From Solirubrobacterales bacterium (GTDB taxonomy: Bacteria > Actinomycetota > Thermoleophilia > Solirubrobacterales > Solirubrobacteraceae), in NCBI GenBank assembly GCA_019240305.1, contig JAFAYP010000573.1:34239-98238 (forward strand): DNA of 64,000 bases. Reading direction: 5' to 3'. Positions 41,028-49,693 of this stretch are shown piece by piece; the first letter of the stretch is position 1; each line of letters starts with the position of its first letter. The translations under genes and the position numbers were made by a program. Below the pieces are notes generated by a model. The model worked only from the letters and a program-made list of their open reading frames with translations, did not search any database and was not told the DNA's origin.

Positions 41028-41852
41028 ATGCCCAAGGTTGACTACAATCTCGATTTCTCGGCTGGCGGCCGGGCGATCAACCTGCCCGCCCCGAGTAATC
41101 CCGGGGATGCCGTCACGAAAGCGTATGCGGACGCGATCAGCGCGGGCCTGCAGGTCAAGGGTGCGGTGGTCGCGCAGGCCACTGCGAACCTGTCGCTGAG
41201 CGCACCGGGCGCCACGATCGGTGGCGTGACCATGAGCTCGGGCGAGCGGGTGCTGCTCACCGGGCAGACGACCGGCTCCCAGAACGGCATCTGGGTGTGG
41301 AATGGCGCGTCGAGCGCGCTGACCCGGCCGGCCGACTTCGCGTCGGGATCGACGCAGCCCGGCGGTGTGTCGGTGTGGGTGGAGTCCGTCAGTCAGCTGT
41401 GGACGCTGATCCTGACCAGCGGCGCTACGGTCACTGTCGATACGACCACTGAGGCGTGGTCACAGTCGAACGCCACCAACACCTATACGGCGGGCAACGG
41501 CCTGACGTTGACCTCTGGACAGTTCGCCCTGGGTACCCCGGTGACGGTCGCCAACGGCGGTACGGGTGCTGGCACTGCCCCTGCTGCTCGCACGTCGCTG
41601 GGCGTGGCCGGGAAGTATGTCACCGACATCGGCGACGGTTCCACAACGTCCTTCTCGGTCAACCACGGTCTTGGCACTTCTGATGTCGCGGGCGTGTCGG
41701 TTGTCGATCGGGGTACCGGCGCGATGGAGATCGCGGACTGGGCGGTCGTGGACACTAACCACGTAAGCATCACGTTCGGAACCGCTCCGAGCGCCGTTTC
41801 GGGCACGTACCTGTCCGGCGGCGTCGGCAAGCACGTCGTCGTCAGCGCCTAA
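41028..41852 (+). CDS. Tail fibre protein
   Basis: The 274-aa protein opens PKVDYNLDFSAGGRAINLPA then NPGDAVTKAYADAISAG, a standard fibre N-terminus with trimerising character. A middle module reads SGERVLLTGQTTGSQNGIWV. It ends with the same kind of SFSVNHGLGTSDVAGVSVVD terminal domain as its neighbour. It presumably forms part of the host-recognition complex. Confidence 0.75.
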   Translation: MPKVDYNLDFSAGGRAINLPAPSNPGDAVTKAYADAISAGLQVKGAVVAQATANLSLSAPGATIGGVTMSSGERVLLTGQTTGSQNGIWVWNGASSALTRPADFASGSTQPGGVSVWVESVSQLWTLILTSGATVTVDTTTEAWSQSNATNTYTAGNGLTLTSGQFALGTPVTVANGGTGAGTAPAARTSLGVAGKYVTDIGDGSTTSFSVNHGLGTSDVAGVSVVDRGTGAMEIADWAVVDTNHVSITFGTAPSAVSGTYLSGGVGKHVVVSA

Positions 41853-41853
41853 G

Positions 41854-44484
41854 ATGTCGCCGAAGGTCGACTCGGTTCTCATTGCGAGCGCGGGTGTCCG
41901 CGTTCCCGGCGTGGCGTCTCAAGCGCTCCTCGGAACCGACTCGTCGGGCAACCTCATCGCAGGGTCGGCAGCGGCAGCGAATGACATCGCCGTCAACGCG
42001 ATTCCGTCAGGACCGTCGGTTCCCACCGGCGGCTGGTCGGTCGTGTTCGCAGACGGGTTCAGCACGGCCGAGGTGTTCGGTGCCTCCAGCGGGATGTGGG
42101 GCGCTAACCGCGACTATGATTCCGGTACCGCCAACACCAACCGGCCAAGCTTTGACCCGACCTACGGCGTGACGGTCTTCAATGGCTCGCAGGTCAGCCA
42201 GCAGGCCGACGGGGCGCATTTCACGGCGACCTATAACTCGACCGGCTACGGAACCAACGGCAACGGGACGACGATCAACTACCAGTCCGGATGCCTGAGC
42301 TCGCAGCCCACGAACCCCGTAGGTGGCGCTACCGGCTTTCCGATCCAGGGCTTCGGGTTCAAGCAGACGACCGGGGTCATCTTCGCCGTCGAGGCGGTTA
42401 TCAAGTTCCCAGCGTTCTTTGAGGGCATGGACTTCGGCTGGTGGGCGACCGACCCCCAGGGCCAGAACGAACAGGACTTCGGCGAGTTCTGCAACTACCT
42501 GCTGAACGATCCGGGCCAGTGGTGCACCATCGCCGCTTGGATCAACCACAACACGAGCACCGAGAACCAAGCTCAGGCCTACAACCAGACGTGGCAGACC
42601 GACGGCAACTTCCATCGCTACTGCCAAGTTATCGACGGTACTGCCAACACGGTCAAGACCTACGTCGACGGCGTTCACCTCTCTGCGCTTGACTACTCGT
42701 GGCTCTCGGCGTGGCCGAATGTCTACCTGAACCTCCTGCTCAGTCTGGACCTGCGCGCCGCGTACACGTCTCAGGGCCCGACGTTCACCGGCTCAGAGAC
42801 GGTGGTTGTGCGCTCGATCGCCTGTTATCAGGACACTCCGCATGCCGGTACGGGCATTTTGGGCGGTGGCTTGGCTCCGGGCACGATCCTAGTCGGGCCG
42901 CCGGGGACCGCCGTGCCATTGATTGACGGCGGAACGCCTGCGAGCAATGGTAATGGTGCGATCGTGGGGGGACTCGCCGGCGTGACCGTCTCGGGCGCAC
43001 CCGCTAGCGGCCAGGTGCTGACCGCGACCAGCGCTACTGCTGCCGACTGGCAGGCGAACAGTGGAGGGCCGCCCTCAGGGACCGCTGGCGGGGATCTCTC
43101 GGGAACCTACCCGAATCCCTCTGTCGCGAAGATCACCGGCATCGCCGTCAGCGGCACCCCTTCCGCGAACCAAGTTCTGACTGCCAGTAGCGCAACGGCA
43201 GCCAGTTGGCAGGCCTCTGCCGGGGGTGCTCCGTCTGGTACCGCCGGTGGTGACCTCAGCGGTACCTATCCGAACCCGTCGGTCGCGAAAATCGCCGGGG
43301 TTACTATCAGCGGAACCCCTGCCGCGAACAAGATCCTGGTAGCCACGAGCGCCACGGCGGCCTCCTGGCAGGCCCAGTCTGGCGGCGGATCAACCATCGA
43401 CGGGGTGACCGTATCGGGGACGCCTTCCAGTGGGCAGGCGATTGTCGCGACAAGCGCCACGACCGCGACCTGGCAGTCAACCTCCTCCTCGAGCAGCGCC
43501 GTTCCTCCGGGCTGGCACAACGTCATGGCCTACGGGGCCACGGGCAACGGTTCGACAGACGACACGAGCGCGATCCAGTCAGCAGTCACTGCTTGCGTCA
43601 ATGGCGGCGGGGGCGTGATCTACTTCCCGGCGACATCGAACTACTACAACGTCGGCAACATCACCTTCCCCGAATACGCGAACGCGAACATCACGTTCAA
43701 GGGTGCCGGGAGTCGCAACAGCATCCTTTACCTCAAGGGGGGCGCGTCGGGGTTTGTGATCGCGCCGGCCTATAGCAACGTGACGTTCGTGGAAGGCACG
43801 ATCGAGGACCTGGGATTCGAGGGTGCGCTGGATACCAGCACCGCAGGCCGCGGGGCGATTGACCTGACCGCGTGCCAGGGCTGGAATATCAACCGGTGCC
43901 TGATCGGGTGGTTCAACGCCTACGGGATCAGGATCATGTGCGGTGCCGATGGGGGCGCGGGCGGCTACGACTCGATCTATCACACGATCACGAATTGCCG
44001 CTTCGAGAATCAGTATCTCGCTACGCCCGGCATTACGTTCATGACGAATCCCGCGAGCGGGGACAACTACGCGTCCTATGGTCAAGGATACACGACCATC
44101 AGCGGGAATACGTTCATCAGCGCGAACAACGGGACGAACAGTTCGACGGGCATCAGCGGCATGGCTTCTGTGGTGCACATCGTCGGCAACTTCTTCCAGG
44201 CCTGCCAGAACCCGATCAACTTGGGTGGCCAGATGAACAAGTTCATCAGCAACGAGTGCGAGGTTACGGCAGGCAGTATGCAGATGATCGTTCCTGCCAA
44301 TGGCCCTGGTGCGGGCTCAACCACGGGGTTCGCCAGCTTCGGCAGCGTGTTCGCATTCAACTCCTATGCGACATACGGGAACGCGGGCCAGTTCACGTTC
44401 AGCGATGGCGGAAACTCGTACCGCATCGCGGACGGCGGCGGGGCCTACCAGTCCGGCTCGCTCTACACGTATCCGACTCTCTAG
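41854..44484 (+). CDS. Modular tail spike: GH16-like lyase domain, repeats, beta-helix
   Basis: The 876-aa protein has three modules. Residues about 55-330 resemble GH16 beta-glucanases: VVFADGFSTAEVFG, IFAVEAVIKFPAFFEGMDFG, and NEQDFGEFCNY, an ExDxxE catalytic motif (E206, D208, E211). Residues about 370-545 are four repeats with GVxVSGxP and SATAASWQ, and GGDLSGTYPNPSVAKI. Residues about 550-876 form a beta-helix opening NVMAYGATGNGSTDDTSAIQ. It likely degrades host-surface glucan or capsule. N-terminal fibre attachment is by residues 1-50. Confidence 0.82.
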   Translation: MSPKVDSVLIASAGVRVPGVASQALLGTDSSGNLIAGSAAAANDIAVNAIPSGPSVPTGGWSVVFADGFSTAEVFGASSGMWGANRDYDSGTANTNRPSFDPTYGVTVFNGSQVSQQADGAHFTATYNSTGYGTNGNGTTINYQSGCLSSQPTNPVGGATGFPIQGFGFKQTTGVIFAVEAVIKFPAFFEGMDFGWWATDPQGQNEQDFGEFCNYLLNDPGQWCTIAAWINHNTSTENQAQAYNQTWQTDGNFHRYCQVIDGTANTVKTYVDGVHLSALDYSWLSAWPNVYLNLLLSLDLRAAYTSQGPTFTGSETVVVRSIACYQDTPHAGTGILGGGLAPGTILVGPPGTAVPLIDGGTPASNGNGAIVGGLAGVTVSGAPASGQVLTATSATAADWQANSGGPPSGTAGGDLSGTYPNPSVAKITGIAVSGTPSANQVLTASSATAASWQASAGGAPSGTAGGDLSGTYPNPSVAKIAGVTISGTPAANKILVATSATAASWQAQSGGGSTIDGVTVSGTPSSGQAIVATSATTATWQSTSSSSSAVPPGWHNVMAYGATGNGSTDDTSAIQSAVTACVNGGGGVIYFPATSNYYNVGNITFPEYANANITFKGAGSRNSILYLKGGASGFVIAPAYSNVTFVEGTIEDLGFEGALDTSTAGRGAIDLTACQGWNINRCLIGWFNAYGIRIMCGADGGAGGYDSIYHTITNCRFENQYLATPGITFMTNPASGDNYASYGQGYTTISGNTFISANNGTNSSTGISGMASVVHIVGNFFQACQNPINLGGQMNKFISNECEVTAGSMQMIVPANGPGAGSTTGFASFGSVFAFNSYATYGNAGQFTFSDGGNSYRIADGGGAYQSGSLYTYPTL
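42974..43480 (+). repeat. Coding repeats within spike linker (four units)
   Basis: Four diverged units of about 40-47 codons encode GVTVSGAPASGQVLTATSAT-like strands, the central two followed by the GGDLSGTYPNPSVAKI motif common in phage fibre linkers. Confidence 0.75.
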
Positions 44485-44517
44485 CTCGGGCCTGGGCCAC
44501 TAGGAAAGGGGGCGCCG

Positions 44518-45444
44518 GTGCCGTTCCCATCGCTGGGCGCGACGGTCCCCACGCTTGCGCCCTTCCAGTTCTCGTTCCTGGGGTACACGTTCGGCGGCCT
44601 TGCCGACCCGATGCAGATCCAGAAGATCGAAGGGCTCGATGTCGGCAGCGTCCGCTCCGGTGACGCTGGGAGAGCCCGCGACGCTGGCCGGTTCGTCGGC
44701 CTTGACCTGCTCGACGGGCGTGACATCACGATCACGGCCGATGTCCTGCTCACGCTCGCGAACTGGCAGCGCTTGGCCGCCGTCATCCTTCCCGGCGGGA
44801 TCGTTGAGTCTCCGCTGTGGTTCGGGCTCCCCGGCTGGGGGACGATGGCGTGCATGGCGCGCGTCCGGAAGCACAGCGCGCCGATCGACATTCAGTCGGC
44901 GCTCAGCACGCTCACGAACATCACGATCCAGTTCTCGGCAAGCGACCCGCGTCTCTACCTAGCGCCGACTCTCGGGCCCTCGGTGGGCTTGCCGAATCCG
45001 ACGGCTGGCTTCTCGTTCCCGCTGCGCTTCAACCTTGGCTTCGGAGGCGGCGCCTCTTCCGTAGGCGTACTCCAGGCGGTCAACACTGGGAATATCGAAT
45101 CCCGCCCGCTGCTGCTGGTCACGGGCCCGTGCACGACGCCGACGATTCAGAACCAGTCGGCGCCTGGAGCTCCCTATGTCTCGTTCGCCGTGACGATGGC
45201 CGCTGGGGACACGATGCTGATCGACACCGACATGCACACGGCGACCTACTACGTGGCAGGAACGACCATCGGCGCTCCTCGAGCCGCATTCCTGCAGCCA
45301 GGGTCCTCGTGGTGGACGCTGCTGCCCGCGGGTGTCGCGAACAGTGTTCCAGGGGGCGTCAACACGATCGCTTTCTCAAGCCAGGACCAGACACAGGTTG
45401 CCGGGACTCTCCAGGTGCAGTACGCCTCCGCTTGGATCCTGTAG
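44518..45444 (+). CDS. Distal tail (Dit-like) protein
   Basis: GTG 44518 follows AAAGGGGG. The 308-aa protein has PFQFSFLGYTFGGLADPMQI, LLDGRDITITADVLL and an FLQPGSSWWTLLPAGVANSV end, the layout of siphovirus distal tail proteins that cap the tube and anchor the baseplate. A second beta domain (RPLLLVTGPCTTPTI) follows. The Tal-like gene starts three bases on. Confidence 0.78.
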   Translation: MPFPSLGATVPTLAPFQFSFLGYTFGGLADPMQIQKIEGLDVGSVRSGDAGRARDAGRFVGLDLLDGRDITITADVLLTLANWQRLAAVILPGGIVESPLWFGLPGWGTMACMARVRKHSAPIDIQSALSTLTNITIQFSASDPRLYLAPTLGPSVGLPNPTAGFSFPLRFNLGFGGGASSVGVLQAVNTGNIESRPLLLVTGPCTTPTIQNQSAPGAPYVSFAVTMAAGDTMLIDTDMHTATYYVAGTTIGAPRAAFLQPGSSWWTLLPAGVANSVPGGVNTIAFSSQDQTQVAGTLQVQYASAWIL

Positions 45445-45447
45445 CGC

Positions 45448-46722
45448 ATGTCGGGCTTCACTCTTTACAGCTTCGACCTGTTGACGGCGGCCTATCTCGG
45501 GTCCACGCCAGTCCGGTCGCTGACCTTCGGATCGCAGGTCAATAGTCCCCAGCAGGCGTCGTTCACGATCGACCTGATGGACTCTCGCGTCCAGGCTACC
45601 GATCCAATCCAGAACACGCAGCCGAACCGCACGCTCGTGGTGGTCGACTACCTCGGCGCCCTGGTGTGGGGCGGCATCGTGATGACGCGCCGGCCGTCGC
45701 GCTCGGCATCGGGCAACCAGACGACGAACACGATGACCGTGCAGGCCACGGAACCGTGGGCGTGGTTTCAGCAGCGCGTCCAGGCGACCGACTACAGCGC
45801 GCCACCGTACTCCGGGATCAACCCGGGCGGAATGGGGCTCTGGACTGCTGCGGTATGGGACGCGGGCCTGATCGGCTGTCAGATCGTCGTGGACGCTCTC
45901 GGGTACTCGCAGGGCTCGGTGAACCCGTACGCGAACATTCTCGCGGGGCTGAACGTGCTCTACAACGGGGCGATCCCCTCGGGGTCGAATCCGCAGGCGG
46001 GGAGCGTGGACTGGATCAACGTGACGTTTCCGTTCACGTCCTGCCAGACCGTCGACACGATCTTCAGCCAGCTCGGCCAGCTCGGACTGGACGTCGGCTT
46101 TGACTACGGCGTGGACCTCGCCTACTCCCAGGGTCCCGGGTCCCCGCCAGTGGGCACCGTGAACATCGACTACCCCTACCGCGGCCGTACGGCGGCGCAG
46201 AGCAACCTGTACATCGACGCGAGTCTTGCGCGGAGCTACGAGTTCCCTGAGGATGGGACGCAGACCGCTAATCAGGTCTACGAGATCGGTGGCTCGGGCG
46301 CGATCGTGGTTGACACGAACCCTGCGCCGCTGGATCAGGGCTATCCGCTGTGGGAGCGCACGATGTCGCGCGCAAACGCGCAGTCGGCGAACCTGATGCA
46401 GATGCTCGGCCAGGTTGCGGTATCTGATTCGGCGATGTACTCGTACGCGCTGGTGTCCCCGTCGATCACGCTCGGACTGTTCGATCCGAACATCGGCCTG
46501 ACGAGCGGCGGCTTTCCGTTCACGGTGGGCGATGGCGCGCAGCTGTTCATGCCAGCGCTAGCGGCGGACGGGACGACGTTCGATCCTCGGTTTCCCGCGG
46601 GATTGGATCAGGCGTGGCGCATTACAGGCTGGACGGCCACGGTGAATGACGATGGAGATAGCACCCTTGAGCTCGGCTTGGCGCAGCCGCCGTACGTGGT
46701 CGCTATCGCCCCTGCGGTGTAG
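45448..46722 (+). CDS. Tail tip protein (Tal/gp37-like)
   Basis: The 424-aa protein (SGFTLYSFDLLTAAYLGSTP) has the features of ReqiPepy6 gp37-type tail proteins: QASFTIDLMDSRVQATDPIQ, NRTLVVVDYLGALVWGGIVM and a C-terminal LDQAWRITGWTATVNDDGDS. Placed right after Dit, it should form the tail tip hub. Confidence 0.75.
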   Translation: MSGFTLYSFDLLTAAYLGSTPVRSLTFGSQVNSPQQASFTIDLMDSRVQATDPIQNTQPNRTLVVVDYLGALVWGGIVMTRRPSRSASGNQTTNTMTVQATEPWAWFQQRVQATDYSAPPYSGINPGGMGLWTAAVWDAGLIGCQIVVDALGYSQGSVNPYANILAGLNVLYNGAIPSGSNPQAGSVDWINVTFPFTSCQTVDTIFSQLGQLGLDVGFDYGVDLAYSQGPGSPPVGTVNIDYPYRGRTAAQSNLYIDASLARSYEFPEDGTQTANQVYEIGGSGAIVVDTNPAPLDQGYPLWERTMSRANAQSANLMQMLGQVAVSDSAMYSYALVSPSITLGLFDPNIGLTSGGFPFTVGDGAQLFMPALAADGTTFDPRFPAGLDQAWRITGWTATVNDDGDSTLELGLAQPPYVVAIAPAV

Positions 46723-46730
46723 GAGGCGCG

Positions 46731-47006
46731 GTGCCGAACTATCCACAGCCTGCTGACCAGTGGCTGGGCAACCTGTTTACGCAGATCCGGCAGATGCTGG
46801 GCGCGCTGTCCTCGGGGGGGACGAGCTATGTGGTGGATCCGACGATCGCGAACCCGTCGGCGAGCACCCCGAACTGTCGGCTCATTCTCGGCAACGTGAC
46901 GGTGGACAACTTCGGGAACCCGACTGGCCTGCCAGCGTCGAGCAGTCGCAGTAAGTGGGGGCTCGCGGTCTACAACCCAGCAACGAATACTTGGAGCCAG
47001 GCTTGA
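46731..47006 (+). CDS. Small tail-tip protein
   Basis: GTG 46731 has GGAGG upstream. The 91-aa protein (PNYPQPADQWLGNLFTQIRQ) resembles short baseplate accessory proteins. Its end (WGLAVYNPATNTWSQA) is beta. The next gene overlaps its stop with a TTGA junction. Confidence 0.55.
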   Translation: MPNYPQPADQWLGNLFTQIRQMLGALSSGGTSYVVDPTIANPSASTPNCRLILGNVTVDNFGNPTGLPASSSRSKWGLAVYNPATNTWSQA

Positions 47007-47347
47007 GTGCGTTCACGCTGATTTTCAGTGGCCCCGCGTCGAGTGCCGGGCAGGCGCAGAATGCGATGGTCCGCGCTGGATTTCCGGCGCTCGATGGTGC
47101 GGCCGGGACGGATGCGCATGGCATGCCGGACATGATTGACGGCTCGGAGCCGCCGACGCCGCAGGCGTTCTTGGCTGTGATGGGCGATGACTTGGACGGG
47201 GCGCAGGCGACAGCCACGGCGTACGGCTGGCTGCTGCGGGCGTGTCGTCCGGCTGATGCTGGCGACGTGGCTGACGACGGGAGTGACGTGGACGCGCGGC
47301 TGGCTACGATCGAGAGGCGCCTCGCCGCCCTTGAGGGGGCACGATGA
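47003..47347 (+). CDS. Small tail-associated protein
   Basis: TTG 47003 overlaps the upstream stop (TTGA). The 114-aa protein starts SAFTLIFSGPASSAGQAQNA, a ferredoxin-like strand-helix pattern, and ends in a short coil (VDARLATIERRLAALEGA). No established family name. Confidence 0.55.
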   Translation: MSAFTLIFSGPASSAGQAQNAMVRAGFPALDGAAGTDAHGMPDMIDGSEPPTPQAFLAVMGDDLDGAQATATAYGWLLRACRPADAGDVADDGSDVDARLATIERRLAALEGAR

Positions 47348-48336
47348 CGGTCGAGACGCCAGCCTTCGCGGCACAGAGCGGCAGCTATGGCGCGGAGCAG
47401 ACCCGTCGCGCTATCGCTTCCCTGCTTGCCCGGGGCAGCAGCGTTGGCAGCATCACGGGTGGCCTTGTCAACTCTGCCGACATGCAGATCACTGCCGGCG
47501 GGGGCATGAGCGTCAACGTCGGGACTGGCGAGGCGTGGGTGCCGGGCACTTCGGGCTCGACGCAGGGCGGCTACTACTGCCGCGTGTCGTCCTCAACGAA
47601 CCTGCTTCTCGCGGCGTCCAACCCGTCGAATCCGCGGATCGACTCCGTGACGGCAACGGTGACGGACGCGGCCTACGGGCAGTCCAGCACGGCCTTCGCG
47701 GTGCAGATGAACACGGGTACACCTACGTCGGGGGCGAGCCTGACGAACCTGTCGGGCGCGCCGGCTACGCCCACGTCGTCGCTGGTGATCGGGTACGTAC
47801 TGGTGCCGGCCAATGCGTCGAGCATCGTGACCGGCGACATTCTGCAGTCTGCGCCACGGATACTGCCAAGCACGGCGCTGGCGAGCAAGGGCGTCCTGGC
47901 CAGCCTGCCAAGCCCTGGGGTGTTCGGGCGCACGTTCTATGCGACGGATGTCTCGCGCTTCTACTTTGATACCGGAACCGCCTGGGAAATGGCGCTCGCT
48001 GCTGGTCCTTGGACGATGCTGACCTTGGGAACGGCCGTCGTGGCCGCCACCCCGCCTAGGGTTCGGCTGGAGGGGGACATAGTGAAGTTCAGCGGCACTG
48101 TCTATAACAGCGGCGGGGTGGGGACGGGCGCTACCGTCGTGGGCGGCATTCCGTCGGCCCTCGCGCCGCCTCAATCCATTCTTCTTGACGCGGTCGTGGC
48201 TAGCGGCGGCGCTGCGGGAACGATCCAGCTGGAGATCGTCAGCGGCGGCACGTCGATCATCGTCGACGGGACGGGTCCTGCGTGGCCGAGCGGCGACTAC
48301 TTGTCCCTTGAGGGCAAGAGCTATCCGCTGACCTAG
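47344..48336 (+). CDS. Baseplate/receptor-binding protein
   Basis: The 330-aa protein opens with a helical segment (SGSYGAEQTRRAIASLLARG) typical of upper-baseplate attachment domains. It then has beta-rich middle parts (MSVNVGTGEAWVPGTSGSTQ; NPRIDSVTATVTDAAYG) and ends with a beta sandwich. The pattern recurs in actinophage receptor-binding proteins. It is the last rightward tail gene. Confidence 0.68.
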   Translation: MTVETPAFAAQSGSYGAEQTRRAIASLLARGSSVGSITGGLVNSADMQITAGGGMSVNVGTGEAWVPGTSGSTQGGYYCRVSSSTNLLLAASNPSNPRIDSVTATVTDAAYGQSSTAFAVQMNTGTPTSGASLTNLSGAPATPTSSLVIGYVLVPANASSIVTGDILQSAPRILPSTALASKGVLASLPSPGVFGRTFYATDVSRFYFDTGTAWEMALAAGPWTMLTLGTAVVAATPPRVRLEGDIVKFSGTVYNSGGVGTGATVVGGIPSALAPPQSILLDAVVASGGAAGTIQLEIVSGGTSIIVDGTGPAWPSGDYLSLEGKSYPLT

Positions 48337-48380
48337 GGAGTTTGAACTGGCCTCCTAGGGGGGGCCGCACGGAAGGAGCC

Positions 48381-48905
48381 ATGACCTTGGCCGCCCGGCC
48401 TATCAGCATCATTCTTGGCGTGGTTGCCTGCTGCTCTGTGGTCGCAGCCTTGGCTACGGCGGCCACTACGGCCACCAAGCCGGCGCCGCGCTGCGCTAGC
48501 GCGCACCAGAACGTCGCCGCCGTCAGCCTCTCGCGGACACGACGCGCCCTTGTCTGTCTCGTCAACCTGCAACGCGCCGCTAATCATCTGCCACCGCTTA
48601 TCGAAAGCCGGCAGCTCGACTGGGCGGCGCAACAGTGGACCACCTACATGGCTGTCCACCACGACTTTGGGCATAGCGCGGACTGGTCGCAGCGCATCTG
48701 GAACGATGGCTATCACTGGTCTTTCGCTGGCGAGAACATCGCCAGCGGATTCCACAATGCTGCCGCTGCGGTCAACGCTTGGATGCAGAGTCCCGGGCAC
48801 CGCGCGAACATCTTGGACCCGAACTACCGAAACATCGGGTCGGGCGTAAGTGCGGCGGCGGGTGGTACGTGGACCCAGGATTTCGGGGCGCGGCTCAGTC
48901 CCTAA
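48381..48905 (+). CDS. Secreted CAP-domain (SCP/PR1, YkwD-like) protein
   Basis: ATG 48381 has GGAAGGAGCC before it. The 174-aa protein has a signal peptide (about residues 1-30, ISIILGVVACCSVVAALATA), then a complete CAP domain: ALVCLVNLQRAANHLPPLIE, HHDFGHSADW, YHWSFAGENIASGF, AWMQSPGHRANILDPNYRNI, WTQDFG. The His and Glu of the CAP cavity are present. CAP proteins of bacteria are secreted and of largely unknown activity. Following the tail operon and facing a leftward cassette, it looks like a lysogenic-conversion or cell-wall-related cargo gene. Confidence 0.85.
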   Translation: MTLAARPISIILGVVACCSVVAALATAATTATKPAPRCASAHQNVAAVSLSRTRRALVCLVNLQRAANHLPPLIESRQLDWAAQQWTTYMAVHHDFGHSADWSQRIWNDGYHWSFAGENIASGFHNAAAAVNAWMQSPGHRANILDPNYRNIGSGVSAAAGGTWTQDFGARLSP

Positions 48906-49147
48906 AGGCCCTTCTTGAAGGTGATCGTGACCTGCGGCTGCGAGCCGAACGACTTCGTGGCCGACTGCCCCTGGACCGTCCATCCCTGTTCGACATAGCG
49001 TCGGATCGTGCTGTTGGCGAATGCGGCCTTGGTGGTTTCGACGCGGATGCTGCCCCGGGGCGCGGCACGGAGCTTGCGCCTCTCGGACCTCAGGGCGATG
49101 GTGCCGACGAGCATGACGAACGCGACGGCAAGAATGAACGTGGTCAT
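48902..49147 (-). CDS. Small membrane protein of leftward cassette
   Basis: The 81-aa protein starts at ATG 49147 with AGAAAGG upstream on the minus strand. It has an N-terminal transmembrane segment (FILAVAFVMLVGTIALRSER) and a soluble part with EQGWTVQGQSATKSFGSQPQ. The GW-V--Q pattern resembles small phage/plasmid membrane proteins of unknown role. It is translationally coupled to the RHH gene and ends tail to tail with the CAP gene in a shared CTAA. Confidence 0.65.
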   Translation of the reverse strand: MTTFILAVAFVMLVGTIALRSERRKLRAAPRGSIRVETTKAAFANSTIRRYVEQGWTVQGQSATKSFGSQPQVTITFKKGL

Positions 49148-49290
49148 GGCTGCCTTTCTGCTGCCTGGTGGGGGCCTTCTAGGCGCTGCTCAACCGCTCG
49201 CCTGATCCAGACGGTTCGGGGCACGTCGCCGCGGGCCTGATCGATTGCTTCAAGCAGTTCCTCGGGGAGCGGAAGATTGATGCTCTTCAT
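49144..49290 (-). CDS. Ribbon-helix-helix (CopG-like) regulator
   Basis: This 48-aa gene is missing from the ORF track because of its length. ATG 49290 (minus) gives MKSINLPLPEELLEAIDQAR, GDVPRTVWIRRAVEQRLEG, a textbook RHH fold (strand, helix, helix). Its stop overlaps the start of the membrane protein gene (ATGA). The promoter upstream is nearly leaderless and contains an inverted repeat, suggesting autoregulation. Confidence 0.78.
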   Translation of the reverse strand: MKSINLPLPEELLEAIDQARGDVPRTVWIRRAVEQRLEGPHQAAERQP

Positions 49291-49301
49291 GGGGGGGCAT
49301 G

Positions 49302-49330
49302 AATGTACATCGGCGTACATGTGGTGTCAA
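49302..49330 (-). promoter_or_regulatory. Promoter of leftward RHH cassette
   Basis: On the minus strand TTGACA (49330-49325), a 17-base spacer and TACATT (49307-49302) precede ATG 49290 by 11 bases. It is one of the best consensus promoters in the window. It would be active from the prophage independently of late phage transcription. Confidence 0.78.
49303..49320. promoter_or_regulatory. Inverted-repeat operator in RHH promoter
   Basis: ATGTAC-N6-GTACAT overlaps the -10 and the spacer of the leftward promoter. It is a plausible binding site for the RHH protein it controls. Confidence 0.6.
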
Positions 49331-49358
49331 GGGGCTGGGCAAAAACGTGGAGAACGAA

Positions 49359-49685
49359 TTGACTGACGATCAGAATGAGGGCTTCGATAGCGGTAGTCGC
49401 GACCGCGCCACCGTGGCGCTCGTCTCAGAGCAGGTCAAGGGCGTTGAGCGTCTAGTCGACGCCGGCTTCGCCAATATGCAGCGCCAGCTTGACCAGGTTT
49501 CGAGCCTCCCCGTCGCCGTGGCCGAGCTCAAGGCCCAGAACGTGGACCAGGAGAAGCGCATCAAGCGCATCGAGGACGACGATAAGGGCAATAGCGAGTG
49601 GCGCCGGACGCATCTACCCGCGCTTGCAGTCTCCGTAGGCCTGCTCGGCGCGGCCATCGTGACGCTGATGGCGCAGCTTCACTGA
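49359..49685 (+). CDS. XhlA-like/holin-associated membrane protein
   Basis: The start is taken as TTG 49359 with GGAG seven bases before; GTG 49347 is possible, whereas ATG 49299 would place the start inside the opposing promoter. The 108-aa protein has a coiled coil (SLPVAVAELKAQNVDQEKRI) and a single C-terminal transmembrane helix (LPALAVSVGLLGAAIVTLMA), the XhlA/haemolysin-type layout seen beside holins. Confidence 0.65.
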   Translation: MTDDQNEGFDSGSRDRATVALVSEQVKGVERLVDAGFANMQRQLDQVSSLPVAVAELKAQNVDQEKRIKRIEDDDKGNSEWRRTHLPALAVSVGLLGAAIVTLMAQLH

Positions 49686-49693
49686 AGGGAACC

